Shown piece by piece: positions 9,375 through 19,036 of a stretch of DNA of 64,000 nucleotides. Every line of letters starts with the position of its first letter. Position 1 is the first letter of the stretch. The stretch comes from Cantharellus purpuraceus. Lineage: Eukaryota; Basidiomycota; Agaricomycetes; Cantharellales; Hydnaceae. The notes under the pieces are model-generated. The model did not search any database. It was given only the letters and a program-made list of their open reading frames with translations, and was not told the DNA's origin. A program made the translations under genes and the position numbers. The DNA lies in NCBI GenBank assembly GCA_025174535.1, contig JALBUN010000002.1, forward strand, positions 248,001-312,000, written 5' to 3'.

Positions 9375-9812
9375 TCAAGAGAGACACACCCTGAAGCACT
9401 CTGCAAGGTCCCTTCTCACTCTCTGCCAAAGTAGAGCCCATGACGAGTGTTGATGGTGACTCTTCTCTGCCTTGGGGTAAAGTGGGATGGTGAACTCTCC
9501 AGGGGATATGGGATTGTTCGTGCTGAAAACTGCCCCAAGTATCATCTCCCCTCCCTCATAGGTGACTTTACCGGCGAGCCCTTGGAAGGCATATGGTATG
9601 TCATAGTTGCCGATGAATAGAGGGTCCCCGATGTAGTATGTCTGGCGTCTGGATGGATTACGATGCCAGAAGGGGAAATGAACTTGTGGAGGTGGAGATG
9701 GGAGGTTATAATCCTCTACAGCACGTGCAGTATCCCTTGAGTCAACTGACCAAGTGATTGAGGGGTAGGAACGGAGTGATCGTAGAGGGGTGGATTCAGA
9801 CTGGTAAGGCAT
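9375..9812 (-). CDS. accessory ORF (ORF3-like) of element B, 145 aa
   Basis: The frame begins with ATG at 9812 and lies between the pol stop (9919) and the 3' LTR, in the same sense as gag and pol. No known domain was recognised. It shares a central block (ITWSVDSRD, PPPQVHF, YYIGDPLFIGNYDIPYAFQG) and a basic, Cys-containing tail with the ORF at 2224-2658. It is intact although gag and pol of the same element are broken. The position is that of an env or accessory gene, but there is no signal peptide or membrane segment, so an envelope role is not supported. Confidence 0.65.
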   Translation of the reverse strand: MPYQSESTPLRSLRSYPSITWSVDSRDTARAVEDYNLPSPPPQVHFPFWHRNPSRRQTYYIGDPLFIGNYDIPYAFQGLAGKVTYEGGEMILGAVFSTNNPISPGEFTIPLYPKAEKSHHQHSSWALLWQRVRRDLAECFRVCLS

Positions 9813-9918
9813 GGTGGGTTGGGTAGTGAACGATGATGGTTTTACTGAGGAAGGGGAAGTGGATTCACTGGCTTATATACAGTTAGTGGAATTTCGGCAT
9901 GGATGAATTTGGTGGGCG

Positions 9919-11192
9919 CTAAGCTTCACTGTGCCTATTCTGCGGCTCTGAAATGTGTCCAATACCACGTGTTGGGTTCCTGCCAGCTGTCCAATCAAAG
10001 AGGACCTGTTTGGGAGGTTCTGTGAAGTTCTCAAAGCGTCTGAAGGGAAGAGCCGCATAGGTGGCTGCCGAAATACGCCTTGGGGCTTCAGGATTTTCCT
10101 GATGGAAGTCTGCAATGCGCCTTCTAGCCCCACTGGCATCCTTAGCTGGGATCCAGAGGTCGTCAGCAGCTCCATAGCCCTTCCAACGCACCAGGTATTC
10201 CAGTCTTCCTCGGAAAACTCTGCTGTCAAGGATCTTCTCAACTTCGTATTCCTGTACTCCATCTCGAATGACTGGAGGTGGTGGAGGAGATGACTGGCGT
10301 TCAGGGATGGGATCCTTTTCATAAGGACGGAGTAAGACAACAGAGAACACTGGATGCGTGCGGCCAAAGATTGGGGGAAGTCGTAGGCCATAGGCATTTC
10401 GTGAGACCACCTTATTAATCACATACGGTCCTAACCATTTGTGATCAAGTTTCTTGGTTGGACGGGTGGTGGTGATATTTTGTGCATTGAGCCAGACCTT
10501 GTCACCAAGTTTGTATACTGGGGCTGCTTGCCGATGGGCATCATAGAATCGTGCCATATCATCTGCTGCCTTTTCCAGGGCAGAGCGAGCCTCAGTGGTG
10601 GCTGTCTCCATACGCTCAGTGAATTCTTCCAGTGCTTCAAGTCGTGTCTCTCGGATTGGCTCTAGCCCAAGCCTTGGGTGTTGGCCTGTATCAAGCATGA
10701 AGGGGGTTGATTGCGTGGAGGAGTGGATGCGGTTGTTGTATGTGAATTCTGCAAGAGGAACCCACTCAATCCAGTCATCCTGGCGCTGATTGACGAAAAG
10801 CCTCAAGTATTGTTCAATTTCTTGATTTACCCTTTCCGTCTGACCATCGGTTTGTGGATGATATGCTGTGGATGCTGCAACCTTGATCCCCAAAAGCTTA
10901 TTGAGCTCGCGCATAAATTGATGCGGGATACAAGTTCTGTTGTTCTCCAGCGACCAGGGTGACCTGTAATGTGAGTATCGTGGTGTGCCCTTACAATGTC
11001 ATGGCGCAATTTTGGGTCAAGAGGGACATATACCTTGCCACGATAGAGGACGAGTCCATTCTCCTCGGTCCATTCCTGTCCTCGTAAATTCCGAGAGGGA
11101 CCAAGTTCCTTAAGAGCCTTTACAACCTTTTCATCTCTGTTGGTGCAATTCCGCACACGTTCCAGGAATATGTCTCCTTCTCCTGTGATCAT
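9919..11192 (-). pseudogene. element B integrase and chromodomain, core deleted
   Basis: The upstream frame (11192-10827) holds the N-terminal HHxxxxTGHPGRW part and stops being integrase-like after TTELVSR. The downstream frame (10914-9919) resumes at FMRELNKLLGIKVAAS with the GQTERVNQ block, the WLGPYVI region and a complete chromodomain (YEVEKILDSRVFRGRLEYLV, WKGYGAADDLWIPA). The Cys-Cys half of the zinc site and the first two acidic residues of the DDE triad are absent, about 110 residues by comparison with element A. The two frames join at about 10930. No active integrase can be made from this copy. Confidence 0.88.
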
Positions 11193-13462
11193 TTGAGCTT
11201 CTGGCCCTGGATAGGTGGATGTCGCATCGATGTGGAACAGCTCAGGGCCAAGAAGAACCTGGTTCTGGTTATCTTCCTCCCCTGCTTATGATCTACACGT
11301 CGTGAGAGGGCATCAGGTTTGGCTGAATGTCGTCCAGGACGGTGGATCAGTTCAAAGTCAAAACGAGAAAGGTATAGTGACCAGCGAGCTTGTCGACGAT
11401 TGAGATTCTGAGCTGTACGGAAATATGTGAGGTTTTGATGATCGTTAAGGATTTCAATCTTGTATTTGGTCCCTTCCAAGATGTGGCGCCATTCTTCTAG
11501 TCCACGGATGACTGAGAGCAATTCCTTATCATGGATGGCATAGTTGCGCTCTGCATCTGAAAGGCTCTTGGATACAAAACCTACCGGCCTCCATTTCTCA
11601 TCGTCACAGAGTTGAGATAGAACAGCACCTGTTGCATATGCTGAAGCATCTGTCTCTAGTCGAAAATGCTTGGTTTGATCTGGGAGGACAAGGATTGGAG
11701 TTGACGTGACAAGCTGCTTGAGTTTATCAAAGGCTTCTTGTTCTGGGCCATCAGGTATCCAAGACCACTGTGTATCTGCCTTTGTTAACCGATTCAGAGG
11801 CTTTGCGATATGTGAGAAGTCCTCAATGAAGCGACGATAGAAATTGATGAAACCCAGGAAGGATTTGACTTCTGTCACATTGCGTGGTGTGGGCCAGTCC
11901 CTGACTCCGGCCACCTTAACTGGGTCCATAGCTACCTGTCCCTGTGAGAGAATCAATCCAAGATAATCTACCTTCTGTTGCGAGAAAAGGCATTTCTCTG
12001 GTTTGAGGTACAGGTGGTTGGCCCGAAGAATTTCAAGGACAGATTGCACGATCGTGTGGTGTTGTTCTAGGGATTCAGTGAAAATGAGGATGTCGTCCAT
12101 GAACACTACCATAGTGCCATCATCAATGAGCTCCTTGAAAATGCCATTCATCATCGTCTGAAAGGTTGCTGGGCTGTTTGTGAGACCAAAGAACATGACC
12201 AGGGGTTCAAATAGACCACGATTGGTTCGAAAGGCTGCCTTCCACTCATCGCCCTCTTTAATACGCACATTGTTATATCCCCATCGGATGTCAAGCTTGG
12301 TAAAGTACTTGGCATTGGCTGCGGCAATTTTATTCATGATGTCTGGTACCAGGGGTAGTGGGTAGGCGTTCTTGATTGTGATATCATTCAGCTTGCGGTA
12401 GTCTTGCACAAAACGAAGATTACCGTCCTTCTTCTTCACAAAAAGACAGGGGATGCCATGGGTGACTTGGAAGGGCGTATCACGATGATTCCGTAGGTTC
12501 TCCTCAAGGAATGCGTCCAACTCCTTCTGCTCATTTGGGGACATTGGATAGACCTTTGTGCTGAAGGGTTGCGCTCCTGGAGTGAGTTCAATAGCGTGGT
12601 CCCACAGTTTTCGAGGTGGAAGTTGGTCAAAGGACTCCTTTGCAAAAACATCCTTAAATCCCCAGTACGCCTTTGGGACAATCTCCTCAAAGGTTTTGAC
12701 TGGAGTAGATTCTGCAGCCTTCTGTGCGAGCTGTTGAGAAACTGTTGAACCAGCATAGATATTCTCCAAGTCTTCTACAAAGATAACAAATGTTCGGTCT
12801 CCCTCGTATTGGGGTTGCCCGTGTGAGTTCTTGCCATTTGAAGGAGTTGTACCAAGCGAATGCTCTTTGTGTTCTGGTACTTCTCCACATGAATCAGGGC
12901 AGCGAGTCATCTGTACCTTTCCTGTACGCCAGTCTACCTCTGGGTTGTGCCTCACAAGCCAGGTGTGCCCAACAATTATGCCAAAGGTTCCCAGGCTTGT
13001 GACTGAAAATGTGGCACGTTCGGTATGGGTCCCATATGTGCAGATGAGATCGACTTCTTCCTTGATTGAACCTGCTTCATTTGGGGTCCCATCAATGTTA
13101 TAAACAGGTATGGCACGTGGTAGAGGGCGTGTTCGAAGTTTCTCTGCTTTGACATATTCTGCATCAATGAACATTCCTGTAGCACCACTATCGAGGAGTG
13201 CATCCACGGCTAGAGGGTATCCAGTGTCTACCGAATGGATTTTCATGGGAATTCTTGTACATCGACGGATGTCTGCAGATCGAAGGTAGAGACGAGGAGG
13301 GTCATCATGTTTAGCTGGAAGTTGAGAAGGGGTTTCAGGCATGGCTGTTTTGGTTTCAGTCTGATGGACAAGGGAGTGTGCGTGTAACATATCGCTTGTG
13401 AGCCCTACAGTACATGATTCAAGAACTGAAAACCGGTTTGTCAGGCAGGGCATGCTCTTCAC
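11189..13462 (-). CDS. element B pol: protease, reverse transcriptase, RNase H
   Basis: The protease active site reads DALLDSGATGMFID. Reverse transcriptase follows with KKDGNLRFVQDYRKLN, the catalytic VVFMDDILIF, and SFLGFINFYRRFI; RNase H has LETDASAYATGAV, NYAIHDKELLSV and a complete C-terminal RPGRHSAKPDALSRR. An ATG (13453) lies a few bases past the gag stop, in the -1 frame, so pol could be made by reinitiation or frameshifting. The frame ends at 11189 after a frameshift near the GGGG at about 11276: the expected integrase linker (EEDNQNQVLLGPELF) is in the next frame. The enzyme copies the element RNA into DNA; these domains look intact in this copy. Confidence 0.88.
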   Translation of the reverse strand: MKSMPCLTNRFSVLESCTVGLTSDMLHAHSLVHQTETKTAMPETPSQLPAKHDDPPRLYLRSADIRRCTRIPMKIHSVDTGYPLAVDALLDSGATGMFIDAEYVKAEKLRTRPLPRAIPVYNIDGTPNEAGSIKEEVDLICTYGTHTERATFSVTSLGTFGIIVGHTWLVRHNPEVDWRTGKVQMTRCPDSCGEVPEHKEHSLGTTPSNGKNSHGQPQYEGDRTFVIFVEDLENIYAGSTVSQQLAQKAAESTPVKTFEEIVPKAYWGFKDVFAKESFDQLPPRKLWDHAIELTPGAQPFSTKVYPMSPNEQKELDAFLEENLRNHRDTPFQVTHGIPCLFVKKKDGNLRFVQDYRKLNDITIKNAYPLPLVPDIMNKIAAANAKYFTKLDIRWGYNNVRIKEGDEWKAAFRTNRGLFEPLVMFFGLTNSPATFQTMMNGIFKELIDDGTMVVFMDDILIFTESLEQHHTIVQSVLEILRANHLYLKPEKCLFSQQKVDYLGLILSQGQVAMDPVKVAGVRDWPTPRNVTEVKSFLGFINFYRRFIEDFSHIAKPLNRLTKADTQWSWIPDGPEQEAFDKLKQLVTSTPILVLPDQTKHFRLETDASAYATGAVLSQLCDDEKWRPVGFVSKSLSDAERNYAIHDKELLSVIRGLEEWRHILEGTKYKIEILNDHQNLTYFRTAQNLNRRQARWSLYLSRFDFELIHRPGRHSAKPDALSRRVDHKQGRKITRTRFFLALSCSTSMRHPPIQGQKLK

Positions 13463-14601
13463 TGCTGACTGGCCTGAAAATCCTGCTTCTCCTCTTGCTT
13501 TGGAATTACTGCCTTCTGCGCTTCTTCCTTGGCCTTCAGTGCAGCTGCTACTGACTCTGATATCATGCCTGCAATTGCTGTTTGTGTGAGATCAGCTCGG
13601 ATACGTTCCTTGCGTGGTTCAGGGCATGCTGGGGATATATGGCCACGCTTTCCACAGTTGTAGCATGTCCGAGTCTCAATGCGATGGCGGTTGGAGTCAA
13701 TATCCATAGGTGCAGCACCATTAGAGGTTGCCAAGGTAGTTGGTACAGAGATGACCGGAGTGCTGTGAGGGCGGGATGGGGTAGAGCGGGCAGGAGTGAG
13801 GGAAGTCTGAGCTCGTCTCACTTCTAGAAGACGACGGTGGTTGCGGTCAATTTGACAGGCCGCTTCCTTCCATGCCTTGAGATCGGACGGGAGGGATGGC
13901 TGTGCATGGATCTTGTCAAGAATCATTGCAGGGAGCCCTCGGGCATAGGCATCTTCCAGTGCTGCATCATTAAACCCAGTCCTTCCTGCTAGTATCTCAA
14001 ACTGTGCCGTGTATTCATCCGCTGACATGCCAGGTGTCATCCTAAGATCGTGTAGCTTTGTTCGTGCTGTTCGAGAGCGGTCAGGGTCCCCAAAAGTGTT
14101 CTCCACTTGCTTAATGAATTCCTCCAAGGTGGAGAGTGGTGAGGTCCTGTCAATGACTGCCTGTGTCTCATTGTGCGCCCATACTTCAGCAGACCCTCCT
14201 GTCATAAAAGAGAGGGCATAGAGGATCTTGGTCCGCTCATCTGGGAAAGATGTAGGCTGGACTGCAATGGCAAGCCTGATAGAGCGAATGAAACCTTCCG
14301 TCTCTGCACGATCTCCATTGAATTTGGCTGGTTCGGCTGCCCTTATTGGGCGAACGGATGACGATGTAGGAGAAGGTGTGGGAAATGAGGTGGTCTGAGA
14401 GATGGTCTGTGCTGCAGCAATGGCGGCAGCAGTGGCAGCATCTGCTAGGTTGTTCTGGACATTGGCGAACTGGCTTTGGAGGTGCTGGTTCTGGAGTTGC
14501 AGCTGCTGGAGCTGCTGCGCCTGGGTGTTGAACAACGCTCACAGAAAGCCACCACTTTCACCTAGAGTGTCCCAATAGGCTTCAGGAAGCTGATCGGTCA
14601 T
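13459..14601 (-). pseudogene. element B gag with early stop
   Basis: An ATG at 14601 opens MTDQLPEAYWDTLGESGGFL, then TGA at 14539-14541, then the same frame continues to 13459. The long part contains a Gln-rich coil (QAQQLQQLQLQNQ), the gag core (KFNGDRAETEGFIRSI, then SFMTGGSAEVWA, then FGDPDRSRTA) and one zinc knuckle, CYNCGKRGHISPACP. No ATG precedes the gag core after the stop, so this copy probably makes no full gag unless the stop is read through. The TGA fits a CGA-to-TGA change. Confidence 0.82.
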
Positions 14602-14657
14602 GGTATCGGTGAAGTAGTTAATAGGGAAAGTGTTATGAGGTGTGGGGTCGTCTTATG

Positions 14658-14669
14658 AGCTTGATCTTC
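14658..14669 (-). other. candidate self-complementary primer-binding site of element B
   Basis: Two bases inside the 5' LTR the minus strand reads AGATCAAGCT (14667-14658). Its exact complement AGCTTGATCT occurs inside the LTR at 14836-14827, about 35 bases past the start of a TATAAAG box. No typical tRNA 3'-end complement (TGG start) is seen. This is the arrangement of self-priming Tf1/sushi-type elements, in which the first bases of the RNA pair with the primer-binding site. Confidence 0.55.
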
Positions 14670-15031
14670 TGTGAGGGCGACGCTGATGACGAGGCCACAA
14701 CAACAAGATACTCAATAAGTGAGAGCCGATAAGAAATAATGCCAGCTGGTACAGCGGATATCCTCAGTCTATACAGCTGTTTCTGATAAATACATGGGAC
14801 TTACCTGGTACAGCGGATATCCTCAGAGATCAAGCTGAGGGGATCACACTGCACCAAGGCGAGTCTTTATACTAAATGATGGAGACGGATAGGAGAACCA
14901 AGATAGGGGAGGAAAGATAGGGGAAGTGATAGGGGCAATGAAATAGGGGAGACGCACCCTGACAGGCTGCGCTGATAGGGGTGTCAAGAGAAAATACTAA
15001 AAATAGAATATGACTTATTTGAACCCTGACA
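14670..15031 (-). repeat. element B 5' LTR (362 bp)
   Basis: The copy used for transcription: TGTCAGGG start at 15031, U3 with CCCCTATC motifs, TATAAAG at 14871-14865, then the transcribed part with the duplicated 22-bp motif, ending CCCTCACA at 14670. Same sequence as 8960-9321. Confidence 0.95.
14865..14871 (-). promoter_or_regulatory. TATA box of element B LTR
   Basis: TATAAAG on the minus strand; a start site near 14836-14841 would place AGCTTGATCT at or close to the 5' end of the element RNA. Confidence 0.6.
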
Positions 15032-15049
15032 GGTTCATAAAAGAATACC

Positions 15050-15786
15050 ATTCCACCGAAATTGCCGCTCATACGACAGTTTTTCTGTAGAAAGATCTTG
15101 TTCGAGATCTTTTCTGGCAATATAACTTGAATCCAGACAGCTCCTGGAGGAGGGCCTGCCTTTGATGAGACCGGGTTGATCTCTTCAATGGTTAGGTCAT
15201 TCCAATCACCTTCCAGTTTCCTTTCTGGGTGATTTTCAGTTATTCTTTCCTTTATTGACTTGGTTATAAACCTTGTCATGTGACCCCTACCGTAGCTTCA
15301 TCCTAAATGTCGTGCACCGTAGATCGTTGCAATAAAGAGACGTTCTCTGACAAGCCAGAGTCTGTCTGCTCCATTTGGATCTCAAAGGTGCTTCTCAGCC
15401 AGTGCCTCATAGATGCCATCAGGTACTATCTTAAACCCTTCTAACAGCTCTTTCGGGATGTGATTGCAAATGTCCTCATCATTGCTCATGTCCTTTCCTT
15501 CCATCCCTTGTATTTGTCTCACCGGTTGCTCAAGTGCAGCTCTTTGAATTCGGGGTCATTTCAACCCACTCTGTTCATCTTCCTTCGTGCCTGAAGATAC
15601 GAAGACGGTGGGGGTGGCCTGGTTGGAGGAGTTAGGATCGAGTTCAGTCACCTCTACCACTTCCAGCTGGCTTGGTTTTGGCACCTGCAACCCTTCATGC
15701 TTTCCCCTCTTCCCAGTTGTCTCACTCGTGGGAATGACGGCAGATATACTTTCGTCTTCCAAGTGGTTGAGATCGGCGATGTTCAC
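15050..15786 (-). pseudogene. degraded coding remnant, interrupted by element B
   Basis: On the minus strand, open stretches at 15786-15556 (with VPKPSQLEVVEVTELDPNSS) and about 15280-15050 (with RKLEGDWNDLTIEEINP and GPPPGAVWIQVILPEKI) have protein-like composition and are separated by stops. The frame is cut at 15032 by element B. No family was recognised; it may derive from another mobile element. Confidence 0.35.
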
Positions 15787-16497
15787 CGCGCTTGCCGTCT
15801 CTGTCGGTTTGCTTCGCTTTTGACTCGAGGATTGGACGTGTGTACCATCATCACTGTTTCTGTTTACCCCAGTCTCTATCCTTCTTCTTCTTGGCTACCA
15901 CCCATTCAGAAGGGGAGTCATCATCGTCGCAAACTGCAATAGATTCAGCTTTTTCCATCCCCTTGTCCAATCGATCACAATCCTTTTTGCATTTACTCTC
16001 TGGGGCATTGTCCTTTTTGGCAGATGATGTGTGCTATGTCAAAATTGTAAGCACCATGCCAGTCAATTATGTCTTCTTGGTTCTCACCGGTGAAGTCATA
16101 TTTGTAGGAATTTCTCTTGTATGGTTTAACGTCTTATGGTAGGGATGGCCAGCACTTGGGGGTGCGGCTATTGTTAAAATCTGTGGCATTAGATCACATT
16201 GTAATCTACATTATGTCTATGCTACAGAGTTTACCTCCTAGCTAAAACATTGTCAAGATCGTGCTTTCTAACAGATTTTACCTTACATCCTTGAACTTTG
16301 TTGGTGTGATGGCCTTGTGAGGGCATTGTGCACATGTTGGGGGTGATCTTGCAGTTCCAAAATGGATCTTTGGATCACCCTAAAACGTAGTTAGCCACCT
16401 TTTTTAGAGGTGTTAGCACTCTCGTACCACGTTGAGGCCTATGTTTCATCAGACCCAGTCTGGTGACTGGCTCTGCCAAGAGAAATCATTTTCATTT
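15787..16497. other. spacer, no gene seen
   Basis: No supported coding frame. The right half (16140-16480) reads like unique non-coding sequence up to the edge of R1. Confidence 0.5.
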
Positions 16498-17231
16498 TCA
16501 TTTTTTATACATTGTGTTTCCTTTTCCCTTCCCCTTGTCTACCTCAGGCTCTGTCTCCAACTCATCATCACTCTCTACATCTGACACCCAATCTTTCTCA
16601 TCCCCCATGTCCAAATCCTCATCCAAAGGGGTCATGAACTTCCGCAGCCGATGTAACTCAGCCGTCTGCTGACCCTCCAGAACCTCCTTCCGTTTCATCG
16701 TCTTCACCAAGTCCACTAACAACCCCTCCATCCGCCGGAGGTGCTCCAACTGCAGGTTAACCAGCTGGATAAGCTGGCCCATGGTACTATTGGGCGCAGA
16801 GACGTGCCCCGTACCTGCACCAGTCATTGCCCCTTCCGATCCGACACCACTACCCCCAGCTGCCACAGCACCCGTCTCCATCCACCGCTTTTTGGTTGGA
16901 CAACCTTCCAATTCTTTCTCTGCCCCTCCTTGTACCACTAGTCAGGGCTTGACGCTCCAACTCCAGGGATTGAACTTTCCATCAATCCTACACCCTCCTT
17001 TCTGACCCTGACAATGATCGCAGGACCGAAGGTGGTGAGTTGGGCCAGTAGGCCACACACACTCTATGCCCACATCATGACACAAGTTGCAAGTCAATGA
17101 AGTTCCCAGTAGTACAACTTAAATACATATTTGAAATCTAATAATAGTTACTCTGGTGATAGATCTCTGAGGCCAATGGCCTTACATGAATATGTCCAAG
17201 TCCAATGGGGATGGATGTCTGGGTTCCTGTA

Positions 17232-18076
17232 TGGGAACCACCTTTTCCCTATCAAATCCTATTTATGCAGCACCAATGTGCTATACTTTGCTTTTCCATT
17301 CCTAAATATCAGCATATATTTGATGCTTGTACCTGGAATGGACTTATTCAAATATTCTCTATTTTTCCATATTTTTTCAGGAATATTCCATGCAGAACTT
17401 GGCCCAGAATGATTTATTTCTGCTGTGCTACAGTTGTGGACCCATTGGTGCCCACAAACCTTCCCACAGCTGGCTCTCCCCCTTTGGATCAGGCATTCGG
17501 CCTGAATTCAAGCTCAGATGTCTCTGATCAATAAATATTCTGTAACTTGACAACCACAGCCTCTCAGGGCACTATTTTCTGTGGAGATCATCATCTGAGA
17601 TGTGGCTATCCATGGCTGTCCAAACCAGTGCAGAAAACAGGGTGGATACCTGTTGGGAATGTGGCCATTATGTAAGCCCATACGATGGTCCGTGCACTCA
17701 GCGCCTGCCGCCTGGCAGGATATATAAACGCGTAGAAGTTTTCACTCCACCTCAGTGAAGGAATATCACTGAGGTGTTATCATGCTAGTCCATCATGCAT
17801 TAGTTGCTACAATACCCTTCTTTTTGCCTGATCAGTGCCTAGTTCAGGGATCAGATCAGCTGATGGGTGATCAGATCAGGTGATTGCCTTGGAATATTCT
17901 ACCCCTTTCCATAACATTCTAGCTGTTTCCTTCTATTATTAGATAGAACTTTCCAGAACCATTATTCAGCTCCTGATCAGTGTTATTGCTGTGATCAGAA
18001 CCTGTGATTGGCTTGCAATATTCTACCCCTTTCTTCCACCTTCCACAACCTTCCAGTAGTTTCCATCTATTAATAG
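17232..18076 (+). repeat. repeat R2, left arm of inverted pair
   Basis: From TATGGGAACCACC at about 17235 to CTATTAATAG at 18067-18076 this stretch matches, inverted, 20090-20753. The only large difference is the solo LTR at 17651-17811. A further partial copy (CCTAGTTCAGGGATCAG) follows the R1 terminus at 19260-19345. Confidence 0.8.
17651..17811 (+). mobile_element. solo LTR, 161 bp, with ATACC target duplication
   Basis: The sequence starts TGTTGGGAATG and ends TTGCTACA, is flanked on both sides by ATACC (17646-17650 and 17812-17816), and contains a TATATAAA box at about 17723. The inverted R2 copy at 20321-20340 has the same flanks with one ATACC and no insert, so it is the unoccupied site. 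TGTTGG...ACA ends suggest a Ty1/copia-type or miniature (TRIM-like) element, but no internal part is present to decide. Confidence 0.88.
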
Positions 18077-19036
18077 GTCGGGCCCACCAAATGGCTCCGT
18101 CAGAGCCAGAGCCTTGGGTGGTCCGCTCCTTCTCAATGTGGCCTCCAAGTGTTCCCTCTCCTCCTCCTTGTCCTGCTCTTCAGCTGCCACCTTCTCCATC
18201 TCACGCTTGCAAAGCTGGATCACCGACCTAGCGACACACAGCTCCTTCTTACAGGTCACCAACACACAACTCTCCGCCTTGCACCATATGACCCTCCGAC
18301 CCGCCTCCCACTTCTCCATATCAGCACTCAGGTGTGCCTTCAATGAAAAGACCGCGACATTGAGATTCTTCTTGGTGGTAGCAGCATAAAGCTCCGCTCA
18401 TTTGTGAGCCTCAACCATGGCTACCCAAGTTGTCGGACAAGTTGTCTCCATCCGTGTAATGGAGATGATGGCGACCTCAGGGTCCCTGCCCATATTGGCA
18501 CACTCAGACTTCCTGGGTGGCTGGTCGCCCCTGCCCCAGTCACCTCCTCCTCTACCTCCATGGCAGCTTCTAGCTCATGTGCCTGCTCCTCCACTTCCTT
18601 CAGTCTCGCGGCCTCCATCGCAGCTGCAAGTTCCTTGACCCCATTTGGAAACTGCCATCTCCATCTACCTGTCCGATTGTCACTGCCAATTTTGCCCATC
18701 CATCTCCGGTTCTGATTGATGCATCAGCATCACCATAGGAACCCAGACATCCATCTCCATCAGACTTGGACATACTCATGTAAGGCTGTCAGCCTCAGAG
18801 ACCCATCACCGGAGTAATTATTATTAGATTTCAAATATGTATTTAAGTTGCCCAACTGGGGACTTCATTCCCCAGTTCAAATATCAAATCACGCCTAGTT
18901 CCTAAGTCTGATCCTAACTCTCTAAGTCATACTCCATCTCCGAAATCTTGGACACCGGTATTAGTGAAGGCGCAGCACATAAGCTGAAGCCAAGTCCGTT
19001 CTGATCCCCATGATGTACCTGACTCCTTCTCCGACT

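Larger units (their letters stand above)
8960..15031 (-). mobile_element. Ty3/gypsy chromovirus B, recent insertion, defective
   Basis: The element is 6072 bp, bounded by two 362-bp LTRs that read identically by eye. On the minus strand the order is LTR, primer-binding site, gag, pol (protease, reverse transcriptase, RNase H, integrase, chromodomain), accessory ORF, polypurine tract, LTR. Identical LTRs point to a recent insertion or recent conversion. Despite that, gag has a TGA at codon 21, pol is frameshifted near 11276, and about a third of the integrase is missing. The 5-bp flanks (AGTTG at 8955-8959, GGTTC at 15032-15036) are not a matching target duplication. It sits in a degraded reading frame (15050-15786). 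Confidence 0.92.
16498..18699 (-). pseudogene. Cys-rich, coiled-coil R1 gene, right copy, split by R2
   Basis: From 18699 downward the frame reads MGKIGSDNRTGRWRW, an Ala/Glu-rich helix (ELAAAMEAARLKEVEEQ) and later REMEKVAAEEQDKEEERE, matching the left copy. At about 18077 the gene breaks into R2 sequence, and resumes at about 17095 with the Cys cluster (HDVGIECVWPTGPT) and the coiled coil LVNLQLEHLRRMEGLLVDLV. Here the frame from 16938 to 16498 is open for 146 codons where the left copy has a stop. The two copies therefore decayed independently. Confidence 0.55.

Noticed and set aside
9375..9812. Calling the third ORF an env gene
   Set aside because: No signal peptide, no transmembrane helix and no glycoprotein-like Cys pattern.
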